Assembly (NCBI GenBank): GCA_026119935.1
Contig: JALRMH010000021.1
Location: 1 to 64,000, forward strand
DNA length: 64,000 bases
Reading direction: 5' to 3'
From: Endothia cerciana
Lineage: Eukaryota; Ascomycota; Sordariomycetes; Diaporthales; Cryphonectriaceae
The translations under genes were made by a program, and so were the position numbers. The notes under the pieces were generated by a model. The model saw only the letters and a program-made list of their open reading frames with translations. It did not search any database and was not told the DNA's origin. Below are positions 33,003 to 44,197 of this stretch, in pieces. Each line of letters opens with the position of its first letter. Position 1 is the stretch's first letter.

Positions 33003-34543
33003 CGCTCAAGGCAACCAGAGCAACTTGCTGAAAGAAGAGGCAGCGAGGTGGAGGGGAGGCCACCGGTGTGAGAAGAGGAGATGTGACAAAGGAGAAGGAG
33101 GTTGCAAGCTCGAGAGGACGTAGGCAGCCATCTGACAAGAGTGTCGAAAGGAGGGTCTGCACTCTGTAAAGAGAAATTGTACTGGCTCAACGGAGTCCTG
33201 CTTGTTAGGCAGTGCTTGGTGATACCTTCACTTCGCTCTTTCTTGCTGGGTGCGTGATTTGTGGCCCTGCAGGATGCTGTGATAGGGATGACGCGCCGAG
33301 GTCGCATGCCTTCCCAATGACTCGGGTCTGCAATTGACCCTGCTACTGAGTAGTACTGTACTGTAATCTGTGCAGTGCCTACTGGTAGTGGTCCGGCAGG
33401 CGCTGTGTTGTGTCCTTTATCTTATCGGGACGTCCGGGGCGTGAATCGACGTCACTGAACAGTTCCTCAGAAAGCTGTTCTACAGACTTCATTCCGACCA
33501 TTGTCGGAGGATGCTGGAGGGGGAAGAAAAAGGAGGAAGAAGGGGAAAAGTTGGACTGGTTTCGCTGCATCATTGGTGTCAGGACACCTACATAATAATA
33601 TGCGATCTCTGGTGGTCCGAGGGTCTGGCCGTCTGGCCACACCATGCCATATCATGATAATGCTGGCACCATTCTTCCTTCTCTCTTTTTTTTTGGGGGG
33701 GGGGGGGTGAAGGGGGTTGGGGCCTCGTGAAGAATTTATTTCAAGAATACAAGGACGTGAAAGTATCGCACGAGCCTTGACTCGTAGTGGCAAGTAGTTC
33801 TAACAATCTTGGGTTGATTGTCACTTCAGCAGCACGATGGTAACTGTCAGCCCTGGAGCCGGGTTGTCAGGGGTGAGTTCTCAGGTACCTAGGTACCGTA
33901 CCGGGCGGGTGAACGGCGGCCCGGCCTCGCCGATGTTAGGAGTTCAGTTCAATGTCCTCTTCTGCGGGCTGTCTGACGCTATCTGTAGATGGCCCAAGGA
34001 CCTCCTGACCTTGCGCATCACTGCCCATAGTACAGATGACTGACCTGGGCTCCTCACCGTCTTTATCCTCACCACAACACTAAACGGATTCACTTTCCTC
34101 GGTGACAATCGCTTGTCCCCTACGCCCCTCCTGTCTGGCGGTTTCGAGTCCCTTCGACCCGGATTCACTGTGATTCCACTCTGACTAACAGCCTGTCTCG
34201 TGCCCCGGTGGTTCCCTTGTCTTGCCCCTCTAATTGTTCTGCCTGCAACTTCTGTTCAAACAGTCGCAACTCGAGCATTGTCTGCTCTACCTACTGCGAC
34301 GACTACTCTCTACATCAGGGTCAGGCCTGCTACTTAGCCGCGCACCCTCCAGACTCGCAACTTGAGTTTACCGTGCTGGACGTCCCTGTGGCAGCCACAG
34401 CAGTTGTTTGCCCCTGGGCCCCAACCTCGACGAACACGCATCTACCACTGATCTCGACGACCCCTCGACCTCAGCCGACGACACCACCACATCTTGATCC
34501 CCGCTTTCTCCCCGTGTCCCCAACCCAGACACTACTAGCAGTC
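33003..34543. promoter_or_regulatory. Divergent spacer between the ligase and Cdc34 genes
   Basis: About 1.5 kb. It holds a T run joined to a G run near 33686-33708, a 14-base perfect palindrome GGTACCTAGGTACC at 33884-33897, and a pyrimidine-rich stretch from about 34040 to 34540 likely to be the Cdc34 leader. No gene is supported. Confidence 0.5.
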
Positions 34544-35392
34544 ATGGCTGCTGCTGCAAAGCAACGGATCCTGACAGACCTGAAGTCTCTGCAGAAGGAG
34601 AAGTGGGTGCGGATTGATGTAAGATCCAAGGCCCAGGCCACACCGTCACCATGGCTCGGCGGCCTGCTGTCAAGAGGTTACCTAGTCTGACTGACCCACG
34701 CCAACAGACTGACGACAACAACATCTTCCGCTGGCACCTTGCCCTCATGGTTGTCAACTCTGACAGTGTCTTCAATGGTGGTTACCTTAAGGTACGTGGA
34801 TGCTGCAGCCACAGTTGAGCCCTCATGTCCGTCTCATCGTGATCCATCGGGCTTATATCTACGTCAGGCCGAGATGACCTTCCCAAACGACTACCCATAC
34901 TCGCCCCCGAAGTTCCGTTTCATCAGGCCCATCTGGCACCCCAACATCTATCCCGACGGCCAGCTCTGCATCTCCATCCTGCACCAGGCTGGGGAGGACA
35001 TGATGTCCGGCGAGGATGCTGGCGAGCGTTGGTCCCCCCTCCAAGGCGCCGAGTCCGTCCTCCGATCGATCCTGCTCCTCCTTGACGACCCCGAGATCAA
35101 CTCTCCGGCCAATGTCGATGCCAGCGTCATGTACCGAGACAGGAAGGGCGAATACAAGGAGAAGGCCAAGGCGGCTGTCGAAGCCTCCAAGAAAGATATT
35201 CCTGAGGGCTTTACCGTACCTACTAGCTTCGAGCCCGAGGTTGCCCCCAAGATCGACTATGACGACGACTTCTATGCCCCCAGCGGGGATGAGGAGTTTG
35301 ACTTTGATGAGGGGAGCGAGTCTGACGAGGCCATGGAGGATGCTGACGATGATGAGGACGCTAGCGATGAGGAGACCTCGTCACGAACATAG
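34544..35392 (+). CDS. CDC34: Ubiquitin-conjugating enzyme E2 of Cdc34/Ubc3 type
   Basis: Three exons, 34544-34618, 34708-34791 and 34868-35392, give 227 residues. It transfers ubiquitin from E1 to substrates of SCF E3 ligases and controls cell-cycle progression. Seen: TFPNDYPYSPPKFRF, the HPNIYPDGQLCISILH active site with Cys near residue 87, the Cdc34-type acidic loop insertion GEDMMSGEDAGERWSP, and DPEINSPANVDASVMYR. A C-terminal tail of about 45 residues is strongly acidic (Asp/Glu), as in Cdc34, where it contacts the Cul1 basic canyon. The splice sites are standard (GTAAGA, GTACGT). The identity rests on the loop insertion plus the acidic tail, which other E2s lack together. Confidence 0.95.
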
Positions 35393-36743
35393 TCAGGCCC
35401 CTGACCACCTCTTTGAGGGCGTAATTTGGCCATCTCGCCGTGCTGAGTGGCGGACAGGGATGTTCGAGTGCTACGGCACTCGACAATCCTGTCACAGCAC
35501 AACACGAGTCTGTTTATCTGCATAGCGTGCGACGAATGATGGTTGGCAGGCGTTTTGGAAATACATAGGATCCAGGGCTGGCTACATGCTACACCTCGTC
35601 CAGATTTCTTTAGGAGGAGGGTTCCGGCGGGAGACACCAACAAACAACCTTGTCCCACTGGAGGGATGTTTCTTCAGCCCACAGGACAAGAGGTCGAGAC
35701 AGCAATGATGAGGCAATGTCCCGGGAATAAGTGGCCAGTCGGGGCCATGAGCCATCTCTTTAGGGCGTCAGAAGGAAATTTGGGTTCACATGGGGGTTGT
35801 CTCCTTCCTGCATCAAAGGCATAGCATCCGGCTCTTGGGAATCAGAGCAGTACTTGACATAGAGGGGATGCATACAGCACATCAATAAGGACCAACCAAT
35901 TCGTATGTACGGATGTGCTGAAAGGGAGGTAAAGGACATGTGATTAGGACCTCGTGTCAAAGCTGACACCTAACACAAAGTATCAGAACACATACCCGAA
36001 GAGTGCTTAATCCGGAGGACACGGCTATGTGCATGTGTAAAATTGCGTGGGCTACAGGATTTAGCTATGCAAGCTCTTCTGGGCAGCCCCCCCCCCCCCC
36101 CCAGATCACCCCCACCTTTGTGGTGTCTGTATGGGGGGTGGGCTTGCCACGGGCTAAGCTTGTGCAAGGGTTTCAGGCACTTGGAAAGGCTGCAGATTAC
36201 GTAGCGACTGATGAGCCTGGCACATACCATGGTAAACCACCCGCCGCCGCATCCTGCTGCAACTTCTTCTGCAGCTATACAACGAGGCAACCCATCTCCT
36301 CAACAAAACCGACCTTTCCTTTCGACGGACGAAGCCTCTAGTATTCCGTTCTGCAATCATCAGGGCCTACGACTCTTGCATTTTCTTCTAGAGGTGAGGT
36401 GGAAGGCGGCAGAAGTGAAGCAGGGACTGAGGCCGCTGGATTCGGTTGCCTGAGTTGGGCCCCCGACCACGTCTTTCGACTCTACTGCGACTGCGACAAC
36501 GAGCACAACAAGCACGACTGCCTGCTCTCCCCTGCGCCCTCGCCCTCGTCGATCACCTCTCCTCTAGGTGGCACATATCGTCAGCAACGACAGAATATCC
36601 TCCCTTGTCCTCCTTCATGGCCTTCCGCTAGGCAACGAGCCCATCCTCTCGACACCTCCCGAGGGTTACCTGGGGAGCTCTCTCTCTCTCCCACCGGCAC
36701 ATCCACAACGACAGCTCTCTTGGGGGCTCAAGAAGCAAACATC
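35393..36743. other. Spacer and likely leader of the USP-like gene
   Basis: About 1.35 kb. It holds a C run at about 36090-36103, and a pyrimidine-rich stretch at 36470-36740 that is probably the leader of the downstream gene. The open frames here lack motifs. Confidence 0.5.
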
Positions 36744-39700
36744 ATGGCGAACACAGCAGATGAGGCGGCTGTACAAAATGTGGTGGAAGTAACATCCCGT
36801 AATTCTGATGAGGATAGATTATTGTTTCGCGAAGCATTGAAAGTGAGCTCCGTCTAGTCTTCCCAAGCGAGGGACATACGTGCTGACAATTGTCTCACTG
36901 CAGGTTCACAACAACAATGTGCAGGCAGCTCTTGGTGAATACTTCAGTGGAGATTGGGATTCTGTATGGCACCCCACCCCATGCACGGGAAAGGGCTCTA
37001 AACTGACCGGTTGAAGTTCAAACAAAAATACGCCTTGTGGAACGAGGGACATTTCGTAGCCGACAGAGACGGCTCGACAAACCCCAGTTGGTCTCTCTCG
37101 CCCATCGAGTTGCGGATATCTTTCTGACATTGCTCCTCTCTCTCTCTCTCTCTCCACGCAGCCTTTCGTGTCCAAGGACCAGACCAACTTTCAAATGAGG
37201 ACTCGTGGTTGAGAGGCGGCAGCACCAACCTAACTGCACCTTCAAGACCACCATCAAGAGCGCACAACAGGTCTCCTCTGGACAAGGTGACAGACTGGAC
37301 GATGCAGAACACACTTGGTACTACACTTGCGTCCTCCTTGCCCTGTGACCATTAACCCGATCTCCCACGAAAGCTGGTGCTCAGCTACAGACCTGGGATG
37401 GAAGGCTGACTCTCCTGTAGATGCCCCCACAACACAAGAGCAAGAAAATGAGCAGCTCAGGATCGCTATGCAAGAATCAATGATGCAGCACACATCTGGG
37501 GTGGCAACACCCCAGGAGAGCGGCATCATGGCCGGGGATGCCCCCCTGCAGCAGTTTGGACCAGCAAATCGTCCTCACTATGAGCAAAACGAGTGGGCTG
37601 TGGTTCTGGCCAACAGGAAGTCGGAAGACCCACCGGCGCTGACGAGGAAACGCGACCCTAACGTCCCCGTCTTCCTCGCATGCCGATCCCAGCAGCCTGC
37701 ACAGAAGCACCGTCTTGGTCCACTCATGATGATGATGCATGAGATACCTACCGCCCGGAACTTTCTCCTGCTGCTCGAGGGAGCATCACAATCCTACGGT
37801 AACAACAAGGACTGGTGGAAGGGTACGAACATTCTCGATCCTAGCGCGAACATTCAAGGCTGGAGCAACGAATATCAGGACGTCAACCTTGTCGATGAGC
37901 TGCAGCGTCTGATAGCCTTCCTCGATGAGACCGATCGCGCCTACGGCACGGCTGATTCCCTTTGTGCAAGCAATCTGATCAAGGCTGCATGGGGAGACCC
38001 GACTGTCAAATTCTACGAGAGCCTGTACAACTGCTCCAACTCTCAAGAACTCATCCGGATGTGGACCAAGGTCAAGCTGGAGGATTCGGCCTCTAACGAG
38101 TCGCGGCCGCAGGAATTTGCGATCTTGGAGTTTAGGATCTCCAATGAGACGCCAGAAGTTTTCTGCAATTTGTACAGTCAGTGGGACTGCTTGTTCTGGC
38201 TTCAGCAAGAGAACAGTTGGGCAGACCATCAGAACGATAGCCTGAGCCAGATCGCCTCTATACAGGTGCCTGCGCAGGTTATGACCATGCGAATCAGTAC
38301 CGATGGCCTGTCCATTGAGGTCCCAGAGATTCTTTATATCGATAGGTACCTCGAGAGCAATGTGGAGGCTGCACGCGTTATGCAAGAAAAGATATCCCGT
38401 CTGTGGAGATCCATCGACCTGGCGAGGGACACGGAAATGCGGCATACCTGTTGGACCAATCCCCAGACCGGACAGGCTGTGGACAGGGCTAGGCTCACCA
38501 AGGCCGTGATCGACAAGAGCGAGGTTCAGATCTGGCGTATACGCGCGAACGCCTTGTGGAGAATGCATGAGAAGTCTGTTGGCACCGAAGAGGAGATACC
38601 GTATCTGCCAGATGAGCTGAGCCATCTTGCTGAGCTGGACGAGGATGAGGAGAAGGCGGTCAGACACCTTGAGGCTGAGATTGCCCTAGCCAAGTTGACT
38701 ATGGCGGAGGTCGACCAGAAACTAGCTCGTACGCGCAAGGATTTCCTGCTTCAGACGAACAGTGCTGACATATTCACAGGCGTCAGAGCGGAAAGAGACG
38801 CCTGCCGTGCCCTACTTCAACAGCTCAGTAAGGCCTGGACAACCCCGAGCGAGGACCCCGAGTCCGACCCCACACACAAGTACTCGCTCCGGGGAGTCAT
38901 CACGTCGCCCGACGTGGTTTATATGTGCCGACGAGACCGGTCCGAGCCTTTTGAGAACGCAGGCCAAGTGGTAGATCGGTGGTACCGGGTGGCCTGGCTC
39001 CCTGATAATGACATCCGTGTGAAGCAAGAGGTACACAAGCCACGGGTTGCAGCATGATCTGTGTAATACAATGTGTACGCTAACGACTGCTTATCTGGAC
39101 AGTTAACGACCATCGAGAAGGTCAGGGAAGCCATGTTCACCGACCGTAACGCAGACGGCAACATAGCTCCAATCCTTGTGTATGCGACGGAAGAAGCCTT
39201 GCACAACCCAATCGTTCCTCTCTCTAGCGCGCTCCAGGTATGCCCACATGCTCGAGACTCGACGTCCGCGGACTTGCTCGCGTACTAATGCGTCTCAGAC
39301 CTTTGTCAAATTTGATAATCGTCTCTTCAAGCAGGATCAGCTCGAGGATAACTCACCACGCGACAAGAAGCAGGTCGCCATACGCTCCCCGCAGTCTCCA
39401 CCGAAACGACAACGGAGTGATAGCGCCGATTCGATGGCGTCCAATCGGGCCTCTATTGGAGGCTTCAGTAACAGCGAGGAACGGGCAGCCTTGCTAGCCG
39501 ACCAATACGGGCACTTTGGGGGTGGCGACGGGACTATGGACACCGAGATGGCCGATATGCGGGCGATCTCCGAGGACGAGATCGCGGCTCACATGGTGCC
39601 GCCGCTTACACCTCCTTTGTCAGGCGACGACGCTAGTGACCAAGACTCGCCTTGTCTGCGCAGGTCCTCCGAGAAGTTGGCCGAGTTGTCTCTGGACGAC

Positions 39701-39901
39701 GAAGTCGCACCAAACGGACAACAGCAGGAGGCGGGAGCGAAGGCTCCCGAGATGGAGGAGCTCAAGCAGCCCTTCATCGTCCGTCGGCCTGGCAGCGCCC
39801 TAGACAACCGTGTCTCTATTGTTGAGAGGCCCATGGAGGTCGATACCGATCTGGAGATTCCTGGCGTGAGCCCTGAGGAATACTACCACCAGCCTTGCTA
39901 G
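36744..39901 (+). CDS. UBA/UIM protein with degenerate USP domain (USP25/28-like)
   Basis: Seven exons (36744-36842, 36904-36963, 37017-37086, 37162-37317, 37385-39030, 39103-39237, 39299-39901) give 922 residues with phases that close. The N-terminus is UBA-like (VQNVVEVTSRNS, NVQAALGEYF). A UIM follows (ENEQLRIAMQESMMQ), then a region with the length and order of a ubiquitin-specific protease domain and a helical insertion, as in USP25/28. The usual Cys box (GNTCYxNS) and the His box with its catalytic His and GHY are not visible; the last segment reads LRGVITSPDVVYMC, then VDRWYRVAWLPDNDIRV and PILVYATEEAL, which keep the fold pattern. It therefore probably binds ubiquitin without cleaving it. 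The C-terminus is disordered. The third donor (GTTGGT) is weak, so that junction is the least certain. Confidence 0.72.
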
Positions 39902-40943
39902 GAAGCAGGCGGTCATGTGGTCTGGAAGGACGACATGATGGTGGTTGTGCACTGAGACCTGTGCAGCAGGGACGAGAAAGGGGTCTTGTCTGGCGCTTCG
40001 AGGAGCAGGCAGAGCAAGCATACTCACATGGAAAGCGTGTTCGACGCCATAATCTATCGAGACATTGCTTACGAGACCCACCCGGAGATCAAGATGAAAA
40101 AAGAATCTTGGATCTGGGAGCAGGTCGACGGGGCATGCATGCATGGACTGGACATTTGCAAATGGCGTTTTGCATTAGATGGGAACTGCGTTCATGGGCA
40201 CAAGGACAGTGATCAGGTTGATGATGGCGTACCATCATCATTTCAAAAGCATGAAAAGGCGGGGAGAAGTGGAGGGTACAGAATCGCGGCGGAGTCGGGC
40301 GGACGAGCTGAGGATACCAGGGAAAGGTCACATGAAGAACATCTCCTGTGGCCTCCTCGGCTGGAAGGATAGTTTTGCAAGACACACTTTAGGCGTAAGA
40401 TGGGAAGCATAGCATGATGAGAAATAGATACCCTTGATCAGGCCAGGTGGTCTTTCCCCTGCAACGACATGGGCTCCTCCTTGAAGATTTTGGTCTGGAG
40501 GAATGGCGGAAGAGTACATATCAAGGATGTCGCGGCAAAGGGAGCCGCGAGGGATCCCCTACCCAAAAGAAGCAAGCAAGTAGGCAGGTCGAGCTTCTTC
40601 TCACTCCGATGCCACTCACGACGCCCCGGCCTTTGCACCACGCTCAATCACCTTCATAAACAGCTTTGCTTAGCACTATTCGTTCTTTCGTACGAGTCTA
40701 GACACAACATCCGCTCGCTAGTCTTGAATTCAACATGCTTGCTACGTCTTCACACTCGACGCAACCATCATGGATAGAAACAGCAAAATCGATCCTCAAC
40801 CTGACGACAGGTCGGGAGGCGGCAGCGGACGGCAGGTCAGCGCTGCTGCCAAGGTCATAAGCTGTCGTGTCGCAATGATCGACAAGACTTCAAGGACGGA
40901 GGACTAGTTCTCAAAACAAGCCCCCAGAAGTATTGATCGAGAC
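39902..40943. other. Spacer with no supported gene
   Basis: About 1 kb after the USP-like gene. Only short frames without motifs are present. Confidence 0.5.
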
Positions 40944-41650
40944 ATGGCAACAGAGCTGGGGGTTGAAGTTCCCCGTCGAGAGCCGGCCCCGGACCCTCCA
41001 GGACTGACGGCCCGCCCCAAGTCGAGTCCCCCAGACATATGGAGACGCGGCTGCAGGTCCTAAGGGAGAGACTGAACGTTGCCGTTGAGCCGTGCGGAGA
41101 TCTTGAAAGCCACGAAGGAGCGACTGCGCCAGTTCAACCCTGATGCCAAACACATCCTTGTCGAAGGGGCGTTGATACCAACGGAGCAGGAAGATCTGTT
41201 CGTCGCCAGGGTATTTGCTCTTCGATACTTTGAGATGTAGATCTGTCACTGCGTTTCCGCGCTGCACCGACCGGCACTACCGACGCAACTATCCGATGCT
41301 ATCTATATAGTTTTCTTGAATTTGTTGATACCCTGGCGTCTGGAGCGGCCATTAGCGATCCCACACCAATGGAAGGAGATGATTATTTCTCAGTCAAGCA
41401 CTAGTGTACCGTCGAGTTTGCTCAGCGCGGCGATGGGGAGGCAGCTTCTAGGCTGAGTGGGTCGTATTCCCTGGAGAGCAAGCTGGAGATCACTCTGCCC
41501 AGAAGTTCTGACGAGATGCCGACCATTAGATGACCCTACTCTTACTGATCAGGAGAGCCGCTGTGGTGGTTTTCGAGACTGGAGCCTTGGCTTTGAGCGC
41601 AGAAGATGGCGGTCGTGTTTTATCGTGCTGGATGAGACAGTTGGCCCGAA
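40944..41650 (+). pseudogene. Decayed fungal protein gene, several frameshifts and a stop
   Basis: Protein-like segments follow each other on the plus strand but in changing frames. One starts at the ATG at 40944 (MATELGVEVPRREPAPDPP), continues as METRLQVLRERLNV in another frame (from 41038), then AEILKATKERLRQFNPDAKH (from about 41095, closed by a stop at 41237-41239). A long segment with YLYSFLEFVDTLASG and SGSYSLESKLEITLPRSSDE (about 41239-41530) is interrupted by an in-frame TAG at 41402-41404. A last piece reads AVVVFETGALALSAEDGG. The segments read as one ancestral protein. I do not recognise the family. Introns could explain one or two breaks but not all, since several junctions lack splice signals. 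Confidence 0.5.
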
Positions 41651-42313
41651 GAGCGAATTCTTTTGCCGATGCTTGAGACTTCTGATTTCCGAATGTTACA
41701 GACCATTAAAATACATGACTACAGCTCATGTAAGGATTTCTGCAGTAGGTGATACCACCTCTCGTCGCGATACGCCCTTGAATTGACCAGCGAAGAGCAC
41801 CCGTCCATGCCCAGGAGCATCAGCGGGAAGTGATGGACCTCAGACCAGAACGATATAAAGACTGGAATACACTCCCCATGTCTGCTGAAGATGTTCCCAA
41901 GTCTCCGGGTCAGATGTCCTCTTTATGCCACCCAGTGAACCATTACGGTGCTGCTGGTGGGTGTGCTTTCGGACAAAAGCCTCGTTTGCACCGCACGTTG
42001 TCCCCTCCAATATCATACGGGAATAGAATAACAATTGCCACACGTTCCAGTGTCGAAATTGAGTCACGAAGGACGATATGTCCGGCCCAACGTCGACCTC
42101 GATCTGTTGAGACGTCGTAAACAATGTCGAACCCTAACCCTTCCTTGTGTGATGTTTACAAGAAGCCTCAAGCCAGCATGACGTTTGGGGACCACAATTC
42201 AGCTACGCACGTTCTGTTCCCAAATTCACATCGAGGGCTCGCTCTCTTGTTTGACAACGCCCTCATCCCCGACACCCACTTCTCTTACAAGAGCTGGGAT
42301 TGTCCAAGACAGC
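41651..42313. other. Spacer before the MAT2B-like gene
   Basis: About 660 bases that may include further remnants of the decayed gene and the promoter of the MAT2B-like gene. No intact frame with motifs. Confidence 0.45.
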
Positions 42314-43466
42314 ATGGCCGGCAAGACAGTCCTGGTGACGGGAGCCACAGGCCTCCTTGGACGTCAAGTCCTCAAGGCCTTTGTGCGGAGAGATTGGACG
42401 GCCAAGGGCACCGGCCACTCCAGAGCAGATGGCACTGATGTCCTCAAGGTCGATCTGTCCTCCGCCTCAGACGTTGCGAAGGCTCTTGACACTATCAAGT
42501 CAGTGGGTCACGGCCCGTACGCGTTCTGCCTGGATCTCGGATGCTGACGTTCCCTCCAGACCTCGGGCTGTAGTGCATTGTGCGTGACCATTCGTTATCC
42601 TCTCACGACGTTCTTCCCCACGCAGCCACTGATTTCCCTTGCCTGTATCATAGGCGCGGCCAATCGTTTTCCTGACAAGGTGGACAAGGACCCTGAGGGT
42701 ACCCGCAAGCTGAACGTGGAGGCCACCCGGGAGCTCGCCAGACTTTGTGCTGAGCACAACACCTTGCTCATCTACATCTCCACCGACTACGTCTTTTCCG
42801 GGAATTCTGGCGAGGCACCCTATGAGGCAGATGCACCTACTGCCCCTACCAACCTATATGGCCAGACCAAGTTGGATGGCGAGCACGCTGTCCTTGAGAC
42901 CTACAAGGCTGCTGGCAAGGAGGGTCTGGGCGTCGTACTCCGGGTCCCGGTCCTGTATGGTGATGCCGAGATGCCATCCGAGAGCGCTGTGAACGTGCTC
43001 ATGGACGTCCTCTGGAAGGCTCAGAGCGGTGAAAGGGTCAAGATGGAGCACTGGGCTCTGAGGTATCCTACCAACACGGAAGATGTGGGCAGAGTCTGCC
43101 ATGGTATGACATGCGCACTGGCGGCCTCGAACCTGGAGAGAGATGAGCTGACCCGTTTTGCTAGATGTGGCCGTCAAGTACCTGGCCCTTGACGACGGCG
43201 CGCGAGCCAAGATGCCCAAGATCCTGCAGTTCTCAAGTGAGGACAAGTTCACCAAATACGAGATCTGCCAGCTGTTCGGCGAGTTAATGGGCCTCAGCGT
43301 CGACAATATCGAACCAAACACAGAGGGCAATGATCCAAATACGTCCGTGCAGAGGCCGTATGACTGCCACTTGAGCACCAAGGCACTGAGGGACTTGGGC
43401 ATTAACGTCTCGACCCAGGATTTCGCCGGTTGGTGGCGACGGGAGGTACGAGCCTTCAGAAAGTAA
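42314..43466 (+). CDS. MAT2B-like NAD(P)-binding SDR (RmlD/epimerase superfamily)
   Basis: Four exons, 42314-42498, 42560-42579 (20 nt), 42654-43103 and 43165-43466, give 318 residues. The N-terminus has the Rossmann motif TVLVTGATGLLGRQV. The conserved KPRAVVHCAANRFPDKV is rebuilt only when the 20-nt exon is included. It keeps YISTDYVFSGNSG with the active-site Thr/Ser region, and YGQTKLDGE with the YxxxK Tyr and Lys. RVPVLYGD and EDVGRV follow. The closest family known to me is the beta regulatory subunit of methionine adenosyltransferase (MAT2B), itself close to dTDP-4-dehydrorhamnose reductase. A role in S-adenosylmethionine synthesis is inferred; a nucleotide-sugar reductase is the alternative. 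The sequence ends in a C-terminal DLGINVSTQDFAGWW helix typical of RmlD-like proteins. Confidence 0.87.
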
Positions 43467-44197
43467 CGGCACTGCAGGTACCGAAGGGCTCGAAAGACAG
43501 AGTCTGGCGCCATGACGGATGCCGAGAGACTCATCATCCCCGGCCCGACCAAGGGAGGAGTCCGATCACACCCAGAGTGCCAGCCTTTGAGATGATGATG
43601 TCTCAAATACACCAAAGTCACTTGCCTATTGGCCTGTCTCATATCTAAAATTCGCCGTGCCAGACTCCAGCCTCATATAACACCACTGCATTGACTTGTT
43701 CTACCAGAAACACGATTCAACGGCATTCCGCTGTTCGGCGCAGGGCAGTTGTCTGGAATGCAATACGCTCTCTGCTGGTCCGTACCATAACACTTGTGGT
43801 AATTGATTACCGATTGGGATTCCTAGAGATGGCAAATATTGCGAGGTGTACCCTTTTGGAGATCAAATTGCGTTCCAACGCGCTCGCAGCGGTGATGGGA
43901 GATTCTTCTGCGGACGCGCCAAGGGAGGTCGTCCATCCCTTCCTCCACTTATTGTTTCCATCCCTCACGTAAGTCCTTGTGGCCTTTCTTGGGTTCTCGT
44001 CTCCAAGTCATCTCCTTAGAATTACGTTCTATCTTTGCCAGCCAGAAGTGTGCGCAGCAACTGCCAACGAACGGAGAGCAGGCTTCGATGTGGACTTAGA
44101 CTGCCTTGATGAGTGGCTCGGTGGGACAACGCCTCTGAGAATTCACGTCAGCAAGGAGAATAGCACCGTTTTACAGCAAGTTGAGAATTGAGATTAT
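43467..44197. other. Spacer between the MAT2B-like and RA-PH genes
   Basis: About 730 bases with no coding signal. It presumably holds the 3' end of one gene and the promoter of the next; both are on the plus strand. Confidence 0.5.

Noticed and set aside
37786..38667. 293-codon minus-strand frame within the USP-like gene
   Set aside because: It is antisense to an exon whose phases close across seven exons. It has no motif of its own.
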